Shown: piece by piece, positions 1-6,704 of the stretch
Layout: each line of letters opens with the position of its first letter
How positions within the stretch are numbered: the stretch's first letter is position 1
Source: Meira nashicola
Taxonomy: Eukaryota > Basidiomycota > Exobasidiomycetes > Exobasidiales > Brachybasidiaceae
DNA length: 14,954 nt
Direction of reading: 5' to 3'
Assembly (NCBI GenBank): GCA_001600355.1
Contig: BCJU01000019.1
Coordinates: 1 to 14,954, forward strand
Made by a program: the position numbers and the translations under genes
Notes under the pieces: model-generated
Database searches by the model: none
What the model saw: only the letters and a program-made list of their open reading frames with translations
Told to the model about the DNA's origin: nothing

Positions 1-423
1 TTTGGAAAATTGTTAGGAGAAAATGGAACGGTGATTGCTGAATTAGCAAAATGTAGAATTAAGATCGAACAAGCTAGACTTTTGGTTTTATCAGCAGCAA
101 GGATGATTGACTTATACGGGGCAAAAGAAGCACAAAGTCAAGTTGCTTATGCAAAAGTAGCAGTTATAAATGCTGCATTAGAAGTTGTTGATCAATCCAT
201 GCAAATTCATGGTGGTGCAGGTGTTTCTCAAGATTTTCCATTAGCACAAATGTGGGTTCATTTACGCACTTTACGTTATGCTGATGGTCCTGATGAAGTT
301 CATCTTCAACAACAAGGTAAGCATGAATTGAAACGATCTGATATGCTTTGGCAACGATTTGATCGAATTCAGAGAAAGTCAAAAGCGCTACTTTTAGTCA
401 ATAAAAGTATTCCCCGTCTTTAG
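1..423 (+). CDS. Acyl-CoA dehydrogenase, C-terminal part (ACAD10/11-like), 5' truncated
   Basis: The reading frame is open from base 1 (F-G-K-L-L-G...) to a TAG at 421-423, giving the last 140 residues of a flavoprotein that would oxidise acyl-CoA to enoyl-CoA in beta-oxidation. What is seen is the C-terminal four-helix domain: R-I-K-I-E-Q-A-R-L-L-V-L, the IHGGAGVSQDFPLAQMW segment and the closing LRYADGPDEVH block, all typical of the ACAD10/ACAD11-like branch. The FAD-binding N-terminal and middle domains, and any fused N-terminal domain, lie left of the window. The last residues are S-I-P-R-L. PRL resembles weak, non-canonical PTS1 signals, so a peroxisomal location is possible but not shown. 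No N calls occur in this gene. The family is certain, the substrate chain length is not. Confidence 0.93.
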   Translation, partial: FGKLLGENGTVIAELAKCRIKIEQARLLVLSAARMIDLYGAKEAQSQVAYAKVAVINAALEVVDQSMQIHGGAGVSQDFPLAQMWVHLRTLRYADGPDEVHLQQQGKHELKRSDMLWQRFDRIQRKSKALLLVNKSIPRL

Positions 424-953
424 ATCAATTTTTCGTTCAACATAATTGCAGTGGTGTTGCAATGATATTAATAGATAATGTATTGAACACGTTACAAGCT
501 ATATGTACATAACAATATTTAATTTTTCTCCTCATCGTCAATTTTTTCGTTACTCTGAGACATTTGCTTAGAAAGGTTCACTCTCTTTCTCTCGTTTATA
601 TTGTTGCGCACGTATGCAGAGCACTAAGGGATTGTACTTCTAAGATAAATATAAATGTATAAGCTTTATTCAACAATATACATTTTCAAAACTGTTAACC
701 GTATCTACAATGGATAAGATTCGGAAAATGATACCGATTAAGGAGGTTTATATTTATAAAGTATGAAATTGTGCGAGTAATGCACTATATCACTTTGTTC
801 TGCTAAACCCCGTAAAAGACCTCTATGTGAGATTGTGTGTATGGAATAGCTTATGCGGTAGAATGGTCTGCAGTGTTTGTACTTTTAAGATTGTAATAAA
901 TTATTTCATAAATGTGTATCTTTTACAATAAATATGAACGACTATAAAGTGTC

Positions 954-998
954 TGCCAGGCAGGCATTGCCAGGATAAATGCATACGCGTATGCATTT
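954..998. repeat. Cluster of three adjacent palindromes
   Basis: TGCCAGGCA (954-962) and GGCATTGCC (963-971) are two abutting odd-length palindromes with one central base each. After five bases comes a perfect 22 bp palindrome at 977-998, half-site AAATGCATACG, with an ACGCGT core. Such elements may be transcription factor sites (ACGCGT is the MCB box of yeast cell-cycle factors) or may extrude hairpins. Function is not known. Confidence 0.75.
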
Positions 999-1322
999 GC
1001 AGCGCAGAACACGTGCAAGAGCAACACGTCAACTTCTATGTAAAATATTCAGCCCATTTCTTCACTCACTCAATCTTCTTCACCATCATTGCATTCTCTT
1101 TCAAGCGAGTTTGTATCATCATTATATTCTAGTTCATCATTTTTGACCCACCCTCCTCCCTCATCGCAGCTGACGCGCGAAGACTCTGTTCCGGCAGCGG
1201 TCCAAGCAGTCCTGATGAGCCTTGCAGGCAGCAACAATCAATTCAATCTTTTTCAATCTTTCTTTCTGATGAATGCTCTAAGTGTGTTCTGCGCATACAT
1301 ACTGTAATACAAAAATGCAATT

Positions 1323-1344
1323 GGCAGTGTCAGTTGACACTGCC
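1323..1344. repeat. Inverted repeat, 10 bp arms, 2 bp spacer
   Basis: GGCAGTGTCA (1323-1332) and TGACACTGCC (1335-1344) are perfect reverse complements separated by GT. It lies in the middle of the gene-free region, about 770 bp upstream of SDR1. It could be a dimeric protein-binding site or a hairpin; no poly-T tract follows. Confidence 0.7.
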
Positions 1345-1816
1345 GTTCTGCACATATGCAAACCATTCTGCCGCGTAAGCGCGACTCCAGCATATAGGCT
1401 CCACTTATTTCACTTGTGAAACGGAGATAAGAGATATGACCGCACAGTCGCAACCTTTCCCAACGATCTCGCTAACATTTCACTGCTTTTTACTGAAGTC
1501 TAGAATGATCATTCATCGAATTGATAAAAACGATCAATAGATGCTAAAAGGGGATTAATTGAAACAATCTTATTCTCTCAAACGTGTACGTAGTACAGCT
1601 TAGCGCCAAAGAATGAAGCAATTATGAAGGTGTTCGCTTGATCTGAGTGACAGGATTATGGTGTCAATCACACTGAGCGAGCACTGCTGCAGACAATTGG
1701 ATGGTAATGATAATTGTATTGGATGATAGATTTAAAATATAAGAGGTTTATGCATGAGATTTACGCCATGCAGTGCCAACTGAATTCGCCAAGCAAGTAT
1801 GCACATGCACGTGTAG

Positions 1817-1859
1817 TGTGATCATGGTGTGACTAGCGGGATGTGCTAGCTAGATCACA
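1817..1859. repeat. Nested inverted repeat
   Basis: Outer arms TGTGATC (1817-1823) and GATCACA (1853-1859) enclose inner arms CTAGC (1833-1837) and GCTAG (1845-1849), which could form one hairpin with an uneven internal loop. A CACGTG box (1808-1813) lies just before it. It sits about 250-290 bp upstream of SDR1, so a promoter site is as likely as a folded RNA. Confidence 0.45.
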
Positions 1860-1889
1860 ACAAGATTAAGGCAAGATTGATTTTTTTAA

Positions 1890-1898
1890 ATCCGCGTA
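1890..1898 (+). promoter_or_regulatory. Shared promoter element ATCCGCGTA upstream of SDR1
   Basis: The 9-mer occurs here within TTTAAATCCGCGTA (1885-1898). By eye the 9-mer recurs only in front of PrpF (5264-5272, opposite orientation) and SDR2 (12404-12412); the 14 bp version is shared with SDR2 (12399-12412). It lies 211 bp before the SDR1 start codon. A CCG triplet is the usual core of Zn2Cys6 sites, so the regulator encoded in this window is a candidate binder. This is inference. Confidence 0.5.
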
Positions 1899-1982
1899 TT
1901 TAATAAGTAAGCCGATTTTCGAAACAAAGTGTCTGAGAGAAATAGCGTGTTTTTTTGAAAATAGAAGAACATTTCGTCATAT

Positions 1983-2013
1983 GATTCGGGAATTAAAACG
2001 ATTCGGGAATTAA
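1983..2013 (+). repeat. Direct repeat of 14 bp, period 17
   Basis: GATTCGGGAATTAA stands at 1983-1996 and again at 2000-2013, separated by AAC. It lies in the SDR1 promoter just upstream of the TATA element, so it may be a duplicated factor site or a local tandem duplication. Confidence 0.7.
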
Positions 2014-2032
2014 TAAATCAAAACGTAAAACA

Positions 2033-2042
2033 TATATAAATC
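2033..2042 (+). promoter_or_regulatory. TATA element of SDR1
   Basis: TATATAAATC lies 67 bp before the ATG at 2110, a usual spacing for fungal TATA boxes. The same 10-mer is found before PrpF (5333-5342) and SDR2 (12470-12479). Confidence 0.6.
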
Positions 2043-2109
2043 ATTCGTTCTACAAAATAGAATTTTTTTTTACCTAAGTACATAAATCAAGTTTTTACAC
2101 CACCTCATT

Positions 2110-3000
2110 ATGACGAAAACTTTTAATCATTTCGGAGCGACTACTGAGGCAAAAGAAGTAACTTCCGCATTTTCCGATCAAATCAAAGGTAGAACGTTTG
2201 TCATCACAGGTGTCTCTCAAGGCNGTATAGGCTTNACAACAGCAAAGAATATCATAATTCATCAACCGNAAGAACTCGTAATTTTAGNTCGTGATAGTGG
2301 TCGATTAGAAGTCGCAAAAGAAATTCTAGAGAATTTGTGCGATGATAAAAAATGCATAGAAGCGATTAAAGTTGATTTAGCATCTATGTCCTCTGTTCGC
2401 TTAGCTGCAAAAGAATTCGAAAAAAGAAATATAAACATTGATGTTCTTATAAATAATGCTGCTATTATGGCTCTTCCTAAAAGGCAATTCAGTGATATTG
2501 GGATCGAACTACAATTCACGACAAATCATCTTGGTCCATTTCTTCTCACAGANCTTTTACTTGAAAGGTTTAANGAAAACGCNAGAATCGTCAATGTGAC
2601 NTCAAACGGTCACGTTTATTGTCCTATTCGTTTTACAGATATAAATTTTGAAAAGCCAAAATCAACTTTACCGGAAGAAGAGCGTTTAGGTATAGACTTT
2701 CATTCATTATTAAACGAATTTGATGGAAATTATAATGGATGGCAAGCATATGGCCAATCAAAAACTGCAAATATCTTATATTCATCTTTTATAAATAAAA
2801 ATCTTTCTGAAAAAGGTTTGCGTAGCTATGCAGTACATCCTGGAAGCATTGCTACAAATTTAACTCAACACCAAGANGAAAANAAGTTAAATCAAGTTCG
2901 AGAAGCGTATGGAACAATTCGTAAAACTTTAGAACAAGGAGCAAGTACAACCCTTGTCGCAGCACTTGATCCAAGCTTACAAGCAAATTCAACCCCATAA
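2110..3000 (+). CDS. Short-chain dehydrogenase/reductase (SDR1) with an in-frame stop before its natural C-terminus
   Basis: A 296-residue NAD(P)-dependent oxidoreductase of the classical SDR fold, of the retinol dehydrogenase / WW-domain oxidoreductase-like type common in fungi. Seen: cofactor loop T-G-V-S-Q-G-x-I-G (residues 33-41), NNAA (115-118), catalytic Ser165 in V-T-S-N-G-H-V-Y, and YGQSK with Tyr214 and Lys218, followed by VHPGSIATNL. The substrate cannot be read from sequence. The same frame continues past the TAA at 2998-3000 for 36 codons (N-V-Y-M-A-D-C-Q...) to a TAG at 3109-3111, and that stretch matches the usual C-terminus of the family (VYLxDCQ). So the TAA is a nonsense mutation, a sequence error or a read-through site. 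Ten N calls fall in the gene, seven at third codon positions. It converges on the MFS gene. Confidence 0.85.
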   Translation: MTKTFNHFGATTEAKEVTSAFSDQIKGRTFVITGVSQGXIGXTTAKNIIIHQPXELVILXRDSGRLEVAKEILENLCDDKKCIEAIKVDLASMSSVRLAAKEFEKRNINIDVLINNAAIMALPKRQFSDIGIELQFTTNHLGPFLLTXLLLERFXENXRIVNVXSNGHVYCPIRFTDINFEKPKSTLPEEERLGIDFHSLLNEFDGNYNGWQAYGQSKTANILYSSFINKNLSEKGLRSYAVHPGSIATNLTQHQXEXKLNQVREAYGTIRKTLEQGASTTLVAALDPSLQANSTP

Positions 3001-3111
3001 AATGTTTACATGGCAGATTGTCAATTGAGTGAAAAAGTGTCAGCTTATGCGATCGAAAATGATAAAGCAAGTCGATTATACCAACTGAGCAAAAGTCTAA
3101 CAGCGTTGTAG
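3001..3111 (+). pseudogene. Severed C-terminal coding segment of SDR1
   Basis: These bases continue the SDR1 frame directly after the TAA and encode 36 residues ending at a TAG. V-Y-M-A-D-C-Q-L-S aligns with the conserved VYLxDCQ region near the end of this SDR family, and the following Y-A-I-E-N-D-K-A-S-R-L-Y-Q-L-S fits the final helix. The frame is intact apart from the one stop. With read-through or a corrected base the protein would be 333 residues, the family's usual length. The last residues T-A-L are not a PTS1. Confidence 0.7.
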
Positions 3112-3180
3112 ACAATTTGACACAAGTCCAAGCAATCAAGAATAACGAAATATCACATTCAATGTTTCAAGTACAGTTAC

Positions 3181-4824
3181 TCAAGCAGCCTCATACTCTT
3201 TTCTCTTTTCATTAATTGATTGCGTTTGACTGTTTTGACTTTCTTCTTGATTATTCTCTAATTGAAAATCTAGTAACTGATTATGATAANGATCAGCTCG
3301 AACGAAAAGTTTAGGTTGTGCCCAAATGATTTCCATATTTTCCAAAGATAAACCTCTTGTTTCAGGCATAAAGAAATAAGCCCAAGGAATTGAAATTGTT
3401 AAACAAGTTGCAAAAACGAAATAAGTTGAAGCACCAATATTTGCAATCATATAAGGTACACTTCTTGCTAACATTAAATTGAAAGCCCAATGAATTGCAG
3501 TTGTGATTGAAGTTGCATGAGAACGAACAGAAATTGGAAAGATTTCAGCACAATAAATAAACGGAATCCCCGCAAAACTGAAACAAAAAGCTGCTGCATA
3601 AACGTAAATGAATACGATTGCGCTATAAGCTGAATTTGGAGGNTGTTTTGATCCAGTTAAAGGTGAAGCAGTAAGATAAGCTCCAATGTACCACATACAN
3701 AAGCCCATTATACAACTTCCAATTATAATCAATTTACGACGTCCAACACGATCAACAACCAAAATCATTGCAATCAAAGTGCATATAAATCTTACTATGC
3801 CATAAATTCCAGTTGCTAAGAAAGTTGTATTTTGTGCACTAAAACCAAGAGATTTGAAAATTGTNGGTGAATAATAATTGATTGCATTTGTTCCAGACAT
3901 TTGAAAGGCAATCATCAANATTGTTCCTGTCATTAAACGATTACGAATGTTTGGCTTAAAAAGGTTGGAATAATGCTTAAAATAAAAAAACACTTTTCCG
4001 TGCTTGCTATCTTCATCATCTTGTGAAATTTTATTGCATTGTTCTATAATTCCATCCATTTCCCAAACGACATAAGGATGATTTGCGTCAAGTTGACGAA
4101 TCTTACATAATTGCTCCCTTGCCTGTTCTAAAGATCGATTTATTGCTAACCAACGAGGACTTTCGGGTAATAAAAGCATACCAAACATCAGTATACCACC
4201 NGGAATCAACTGAAATGCTATTGGAAATCTCCATTGAACAGAAGTAGGAGGNAAAGTTTTTTTAACCGCATAAATGATCCAAAAGCCAATCGTTGTACCT
4301 AATTGAACGCCAATTTCAAAGATTCCTACCATACTTCCACGTACTTCTGTTGGTGCTACTTCGGCTAAATAAACTGGTACAACGGCAGAAGATGCACCAA
4401 CTGCNATTCCTCCTAAAATTCTACCAACATAAAGTAAAACGATTCCCGTTTGACCTGTAGCTACGAATTGCAAAATTGAACCTATATTAAACAAAATTGC
4501 AGTATAAAATATTAACCATTTACGTCCTAAAATGATTGAAAGTGGACCTGTTACTAAACAACCAAGAACACAACCAACTTGAAAGAAGGAAACTACATTG
4601 GTAGAAACAAACCTTTGATNGGATTCTGAGAGTTTATTAATTCNTAAAGCTTCACGAAAACTTTCCAATGCTACAGTTGTACCAATAAATCCCATATCAT
4701 ACCCAAAATTTACCGCTGCAAAAGCTGCGACGATTACCAGAATATATGTACGAAAGTTGAAAATTTCTTTTGGTGCTTGATTACCAAAAGAGGAAGACTG
4801 TTTGATTTTGTGAAATAACTCCAT
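3181..4824 (-). CDS. MFS sugar/quinate-type transporter
   Basis: A 547-residue integral membrane protein of the major facilitator superfamily, sugar porter family, probably a proton symporter in the plasma membrane. Seen in order: first membrane segment with FGYDMGFIG, DxxGRR-type motif in the 2-3 loop as L-G-R-K, GRILGG-AVG, PVYLAEVAPTEVRG, PESPRWL at the end of the N-terminal half, a long cytosolic loop, Q-M-S-G-T-N-A-I-N-Y-Y-S at segment 7, VDRVGRR between segments 8 and 9, and PETRG after segment 12. About 12 hydrophobic segments are visible; the tail is hydrophilic and Q/N/E-rich. The overall pattern resembles fungal quinate permeases and other sugar transporters; the substrate is not determined. 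It is unlike the drug-antiporter type itaconate exporter Itp1. It is transcribed divergently from PrpF and shares its promoter. Ten N calls, seven at third codon positions. Confidence 0.94.
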   Translation of the reverse strand: MELFHKIKQSSSFGNQAPKEIFNFRTYILVIVAAFAAVNFGYDMGFIGTTVALESFREALXINKLSESXQRFVSTNVVSFFQVGCVLGCLVTGPLSIILGRKWLIFYTAILFNIGSILQFVATGQTGIVLLYVGRILGGXAVGASSAVVPVYLAEVAPTEVRGSMVGIFEIGVQLGTTIGFWIIYAVKKTXPPTSVQWRFPIAFQLIXGGILMFGMLLLPESPRWLAINRSLEQAREQLCKIRQLDANHPYVVWEMDGIIEQCNKISQDDEDSKHGKVFFYFKHYSNLFKPNIRNRLMTGTXLMIAFQMSGTNAINYYSXTIFKSLGFSAQNTTFLATGIYGIVRFICTLIAMILVVDRVGRRKLIIIGSCIMGXCMWYIGAYLTASPLTGSKXPPNSAYSAIVFIYVYAAAFCFSFAGIPFIYCAEIFPISVRSHATSITTAIHWAFNLMLARSVPYMIANIGASTYFVFATCLTISIPWAYFFMPETRGLSLENMEIIWAQPKLFVRADXYHNQLLDFQLENNQEESQNSQTQSINEKRKEYEAA

Positions 4825-4938
4825 AATGAATTAAAGTGAGGAGATAGAAGAGATAGATGGGGGAATGTTTATGAATTAAGCTCATTTAAACGAGCTCTCA
4901 TTTTATATTTCATGTACATCATTACTTGAAACTGCTTT

Positions 4939-4956
4939 ATTGCGGGGCTCCGCAAT
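4939..4956. promoter_or_regulatory. Inverted repeat ATTGCGG-N4-CCGCAAT
   Basis: Seven-base perfect arms (4939-4945 and 4950-4956) hold inverted CGG/CCG triplets. It lies about 115 bp upstream of the MFS start codon. The form suits a dimeric Zn2Cys6 factor. No binding evidence exists. Confidence 0.45.
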
Positions 4957-5259
4957 GAGAGCAAAGAGAGATGTCTGTTGGGAATGAGGAAAAAGTATAG
5001 AAACCAATCATATCCGGCTTTAAAATATACAAAAGTATACTTTTTTAACTTATTGCACTTAAGCAGTACAGTAAGGCACTTAAATTAATACTAGCTTTCT
5101 TTATTGTTTATATGCACAAATACAGTCTACGGAGATCCTGGAAGAGGTCCGTTGAGCGCTAGGGGTAAAAAAGCTGTAGTAAAGATCTTTTATAAAAAAA
5201 TAAACGGATATTTTTATAAACGAATCCCCGTTCCGTGTTTTTTAGTTTACTGCCCGAGA

Positions 5260-5279
5260 TATTTACGCGGATATGACCG
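5260..5279. promoter_or_regulatory. Composite site: shared ATCCGCGTA element overlapping CGG-N6-CCG
   Basis: On the minus strand, 5260-5272 reads ATCCGCGTAAATA, identical over 13 bases to the element before SDR2 (12404-12416). Its CGG is also the left half of CGG-N6-CCG at 5268-5279, the spacing known for the yeast Zn2Cys6 factor Ppr1. It lies about 125 bp upstream of the PrpF ATG. Confidence 0.5.
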
Positions 5280-5332
5280 AAATGATATGTTGCGGAATGT
5301 AAGAAATAGTGAAAGAACTTGATAAAATACTA

Positions 5333-5342
5333 TATATAAATC
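5333..5342 (+). promoter_or_regulatory. TATA element of PrpF
   Basis: TATATAAATC within a longer TA run, 61 bp before the ATG at 5404. It is identical to the TATA elements of SDR1 and SDR2. Confidence 0.6.
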
Positions 5343-5403
5343 GAATAGATATTCAGTCAGGTATATCTCTATCTTTTATAAAATCAAAAATTTTATAAGC
5401 ACC

Positions 5404-6660
5404 ATGAGTAGTACAGTTGTCCATCACGCTCGTCATATTCATCCCAACTTGGCCGCTATTCAAACGACGACAAATGGTCCACATCATATATTTCTTAAAA
5501 ATGAGAAATTAAATATTCCACGTCGTCATTGCGTAAATGTGACAATGATGCGTGCAGGTACAAGCAAAGGCTTATATATTATGGCTGATCAATTACCTGT
5601 CGAAAAGGAGAGATGGAAATCAATCTTACCTTTTATCATGGGAAGTCCAGATAAATTTGGTCGTCAAATTGATGGTTTAGGAGGTGGAACATCTACAACA
5701 TCAAAATTAGCAATTATATCAAAAAGCAAAACACCTGAATTAGCACAAATCGATTATGAATTCGTTCAAGCTTCAACGACACTTGAAACGTTAGATTTTT
5801 CGGGAAATTGTGGTAATATACTTTCAGGCGTTGGACCTTTTGCATATGAAGAAGGTATTTTATCTGACTTACCAATGAATGGTTCAATCTCTTTAAAGCT
5901 GCGTTGCTTGAATAATGGTCAAATCTTTCGTTCTACATTTGAAGTTAAAAATGGATTTCCGGTTGAATTTGGATCAATGACTGTTGATGGAGTAAGCGCA
6001 AAAGGTTCGCCAATCAAATTAGACTTCCTTCGTCCTGCTGGATCAATGACTGGTTCTTTATTACCAACCGGTAGACCGATCAATCATATACCTGTTTACG
6101 GTTTCGAACACCCTATTGAAGTGTCTTGTGTTGATGCTGCAAATCCATTTTGCTTTATCACTCTTGAAAGCTTATTACTCTCAAACGAGACTAAAGAATC
6201 TATGAAAGAAATTACTGATTTATCCGATAGAGTCGAACGTGTTAGACAGGCTGCGAGCTTAGCTATGGGAATCGCTTCTTCTATTGAATCAGCAGGATTA
6301 AAAAGAGGAACTCCAAAGATTTGTATAGTTCAAAAGTGTAATGCGAATCAACAAAATGGAACAATTTCAACTCAATCTTGGTCAATGGGTACTCCTCATC
6401 CTGCTTTACAGTTAACCGGTGCAGCATGTATAGCAGTAGCAATTCATACACCCGGAACAATTTTAAACAAACTTGTTTGTCAATCACAAATTGATGGAAA
6501 AGTACCTTTTGGTCCTTTACGTATTTGTCATCCTGCTGGTGCTATTGAAGCAACGGCAGATGTTGTTATAGAATCAAATGGTAACATTGACGTTCGTTCT
6601 GCAACTCTTTATCGAACCGCTCGCCGTCTTTTTAAAGGGGATGCTTATTATGTTACTTAG
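5404..6660 (+). CDS. PrpF-family isomerase, aconitate-delta-isomerase (Adi1)-like
   Basis: A 418-residue protein of the PrpF/DUF453 family, whose members shift a double bond in unsaturated di- and tricarboxylates: 2-methylaconitate isomerase (PrpF), 4-oxalomesaconate tautomerase (GalD), and in Ustilago aconitate-delta-isomerase Adi1, which makes trans-aconitate for itaconate. Seen: V-N-V-T-M-M-R-A-G-T-S-K-G (RAGTSKG at 50-56), GSPDKFGRQIDGLGGG (80-95) followed by TSTTSK, S-G-N-C-G-N with Cys136, and G-V-G-P-F-A-Y-E-E-G. These are the family's signature blocks of the first diaminopimelate-epimerase-like domain. The second domain ends with the HPALQLTGAACIAVA block. No introns and no obvious targeting signal, so probably cytosolic. 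The choice of Adi1 over the other activities rests on the tricarboxylate carrier next door and is inference. No N calls. Confidence 0.92.
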   Translation: MSSTVVHHARHIHPNLAAIQTTTNGPHHIFLKNEKLNIPRRHCVNVTMMRAGTSKGLYIMADQLPVEKERWKSILPFIMGSPDKFGRQIDGLGGGTSTTSKLAIISKSKTPELAQIDYEFVQASTTLETLDFSGNCGNILSGVGPFAYEEGILSDLPMNGSISLKLRCLNNGQIFRSTFEVKNGFPVEFGSMTVDGVSAKGSPIKLDFLRPAGSMTGSLLPTGRPINHIPVYGFEHPIEVSCVDAANPFCFITLESLLLSNETKESMKEITDLSDRVERVRQAASLAMGIASSIESAGLKRGTPKICIVQKCNANQQNGTISTQSWSMGTPHPALQLTGAACIAVAIHTPGTILNKLVCQSQIDGKVPFGPLRICHPAGAIEATADVVIESNGNIDVRSATLYRTARRLFKGDAYYVT

Positions 6661-6704
6661 ATGAATTCGATCTTAATATATATTTCATTCTGCATAGTTA
6701 TTAT

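Larger units (their letters stand above)
424..2109. other. Long gene-free region with several palindromes
   Basis: No reading frame with an ATG start or recognisable domain was found over this 1.7 kb. It holds the 3' flank of the acyl-CoA dehydrogenase gene and the promoter of SDR1. Notable structure: a palindrome cluster at 954-998, a near-perfect inverted repeat at 1323-1344, a CACGTG box at 1808-1813, a nested inverted repeat at 1817-1859, an ATCCGCGTA element at 1890-1898, a 14 bp direct repeat at 1983-1996 and 2000-2013, and a TATA element at 2033-2042. I saw no tRNA-like fold. A non-coding RNA cannot be excluded. Confidence 0.6.
4825..5403. promoter_or_regulatory. Divergent promoter between the MFS gene and PrpF
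   Basis: This 579 bp stretch has no coding potential I can support. It contains an 18 bp near-palindrome at 4879-4896 (AGCTC arms, one mismatched pair), an inverted repeat ATTGCGG-N4-CCGCAAT at 4939-4956, a CCAAT box at 5004-5008, CATATCCG at 5009-5016, the palindrome AAAAGTATACTTTT at 5031-5044, CGGATAT at 5205-5211, CGGATATG at 5268-5275 inside a CGG-N6-CCG site (5268-5279), the shared ATCCGCGTA element (reverse, 5264-5272) and the PrpF TATA element at 5333-5342. The CGG/CCG pairs are the form recognised by dimeric Zn2Cys6 factors. Confidence 0.6.

Noticed and set aside
1089..1307. 72-codon plus frame in the left gene-free region
   Set aside because: It starts with TTG, is Ser-rich because of TCN/TTC repeats, and shows no domain.
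1253..1453. 66-codon minus frame in the left gene-free region
   Set aside because: Short, no domain, no promoter signal, overlaps the inverted repeat at 1323-1344.
424..2109. tRNA or rRNA gene in the long gene-free region
   Set aside because: No cloverleaf with matching A and B boxes was found by eye, and no rRNA-like sequence was recognised.
2920..3014. Intron that would remove the SDR1 in-frame stop
   Set aside because: The only reasonable GT...AG pair would delete the conserved EQGASTTLVAALDPSL segment of the SDR family.
5104..5322. 72-codon plus frame in the MFS/PrpF promoter
   Set aside because: Starts with TTG and runs across the shared promoter element; composition looks like AT-rich intergenic DNA.
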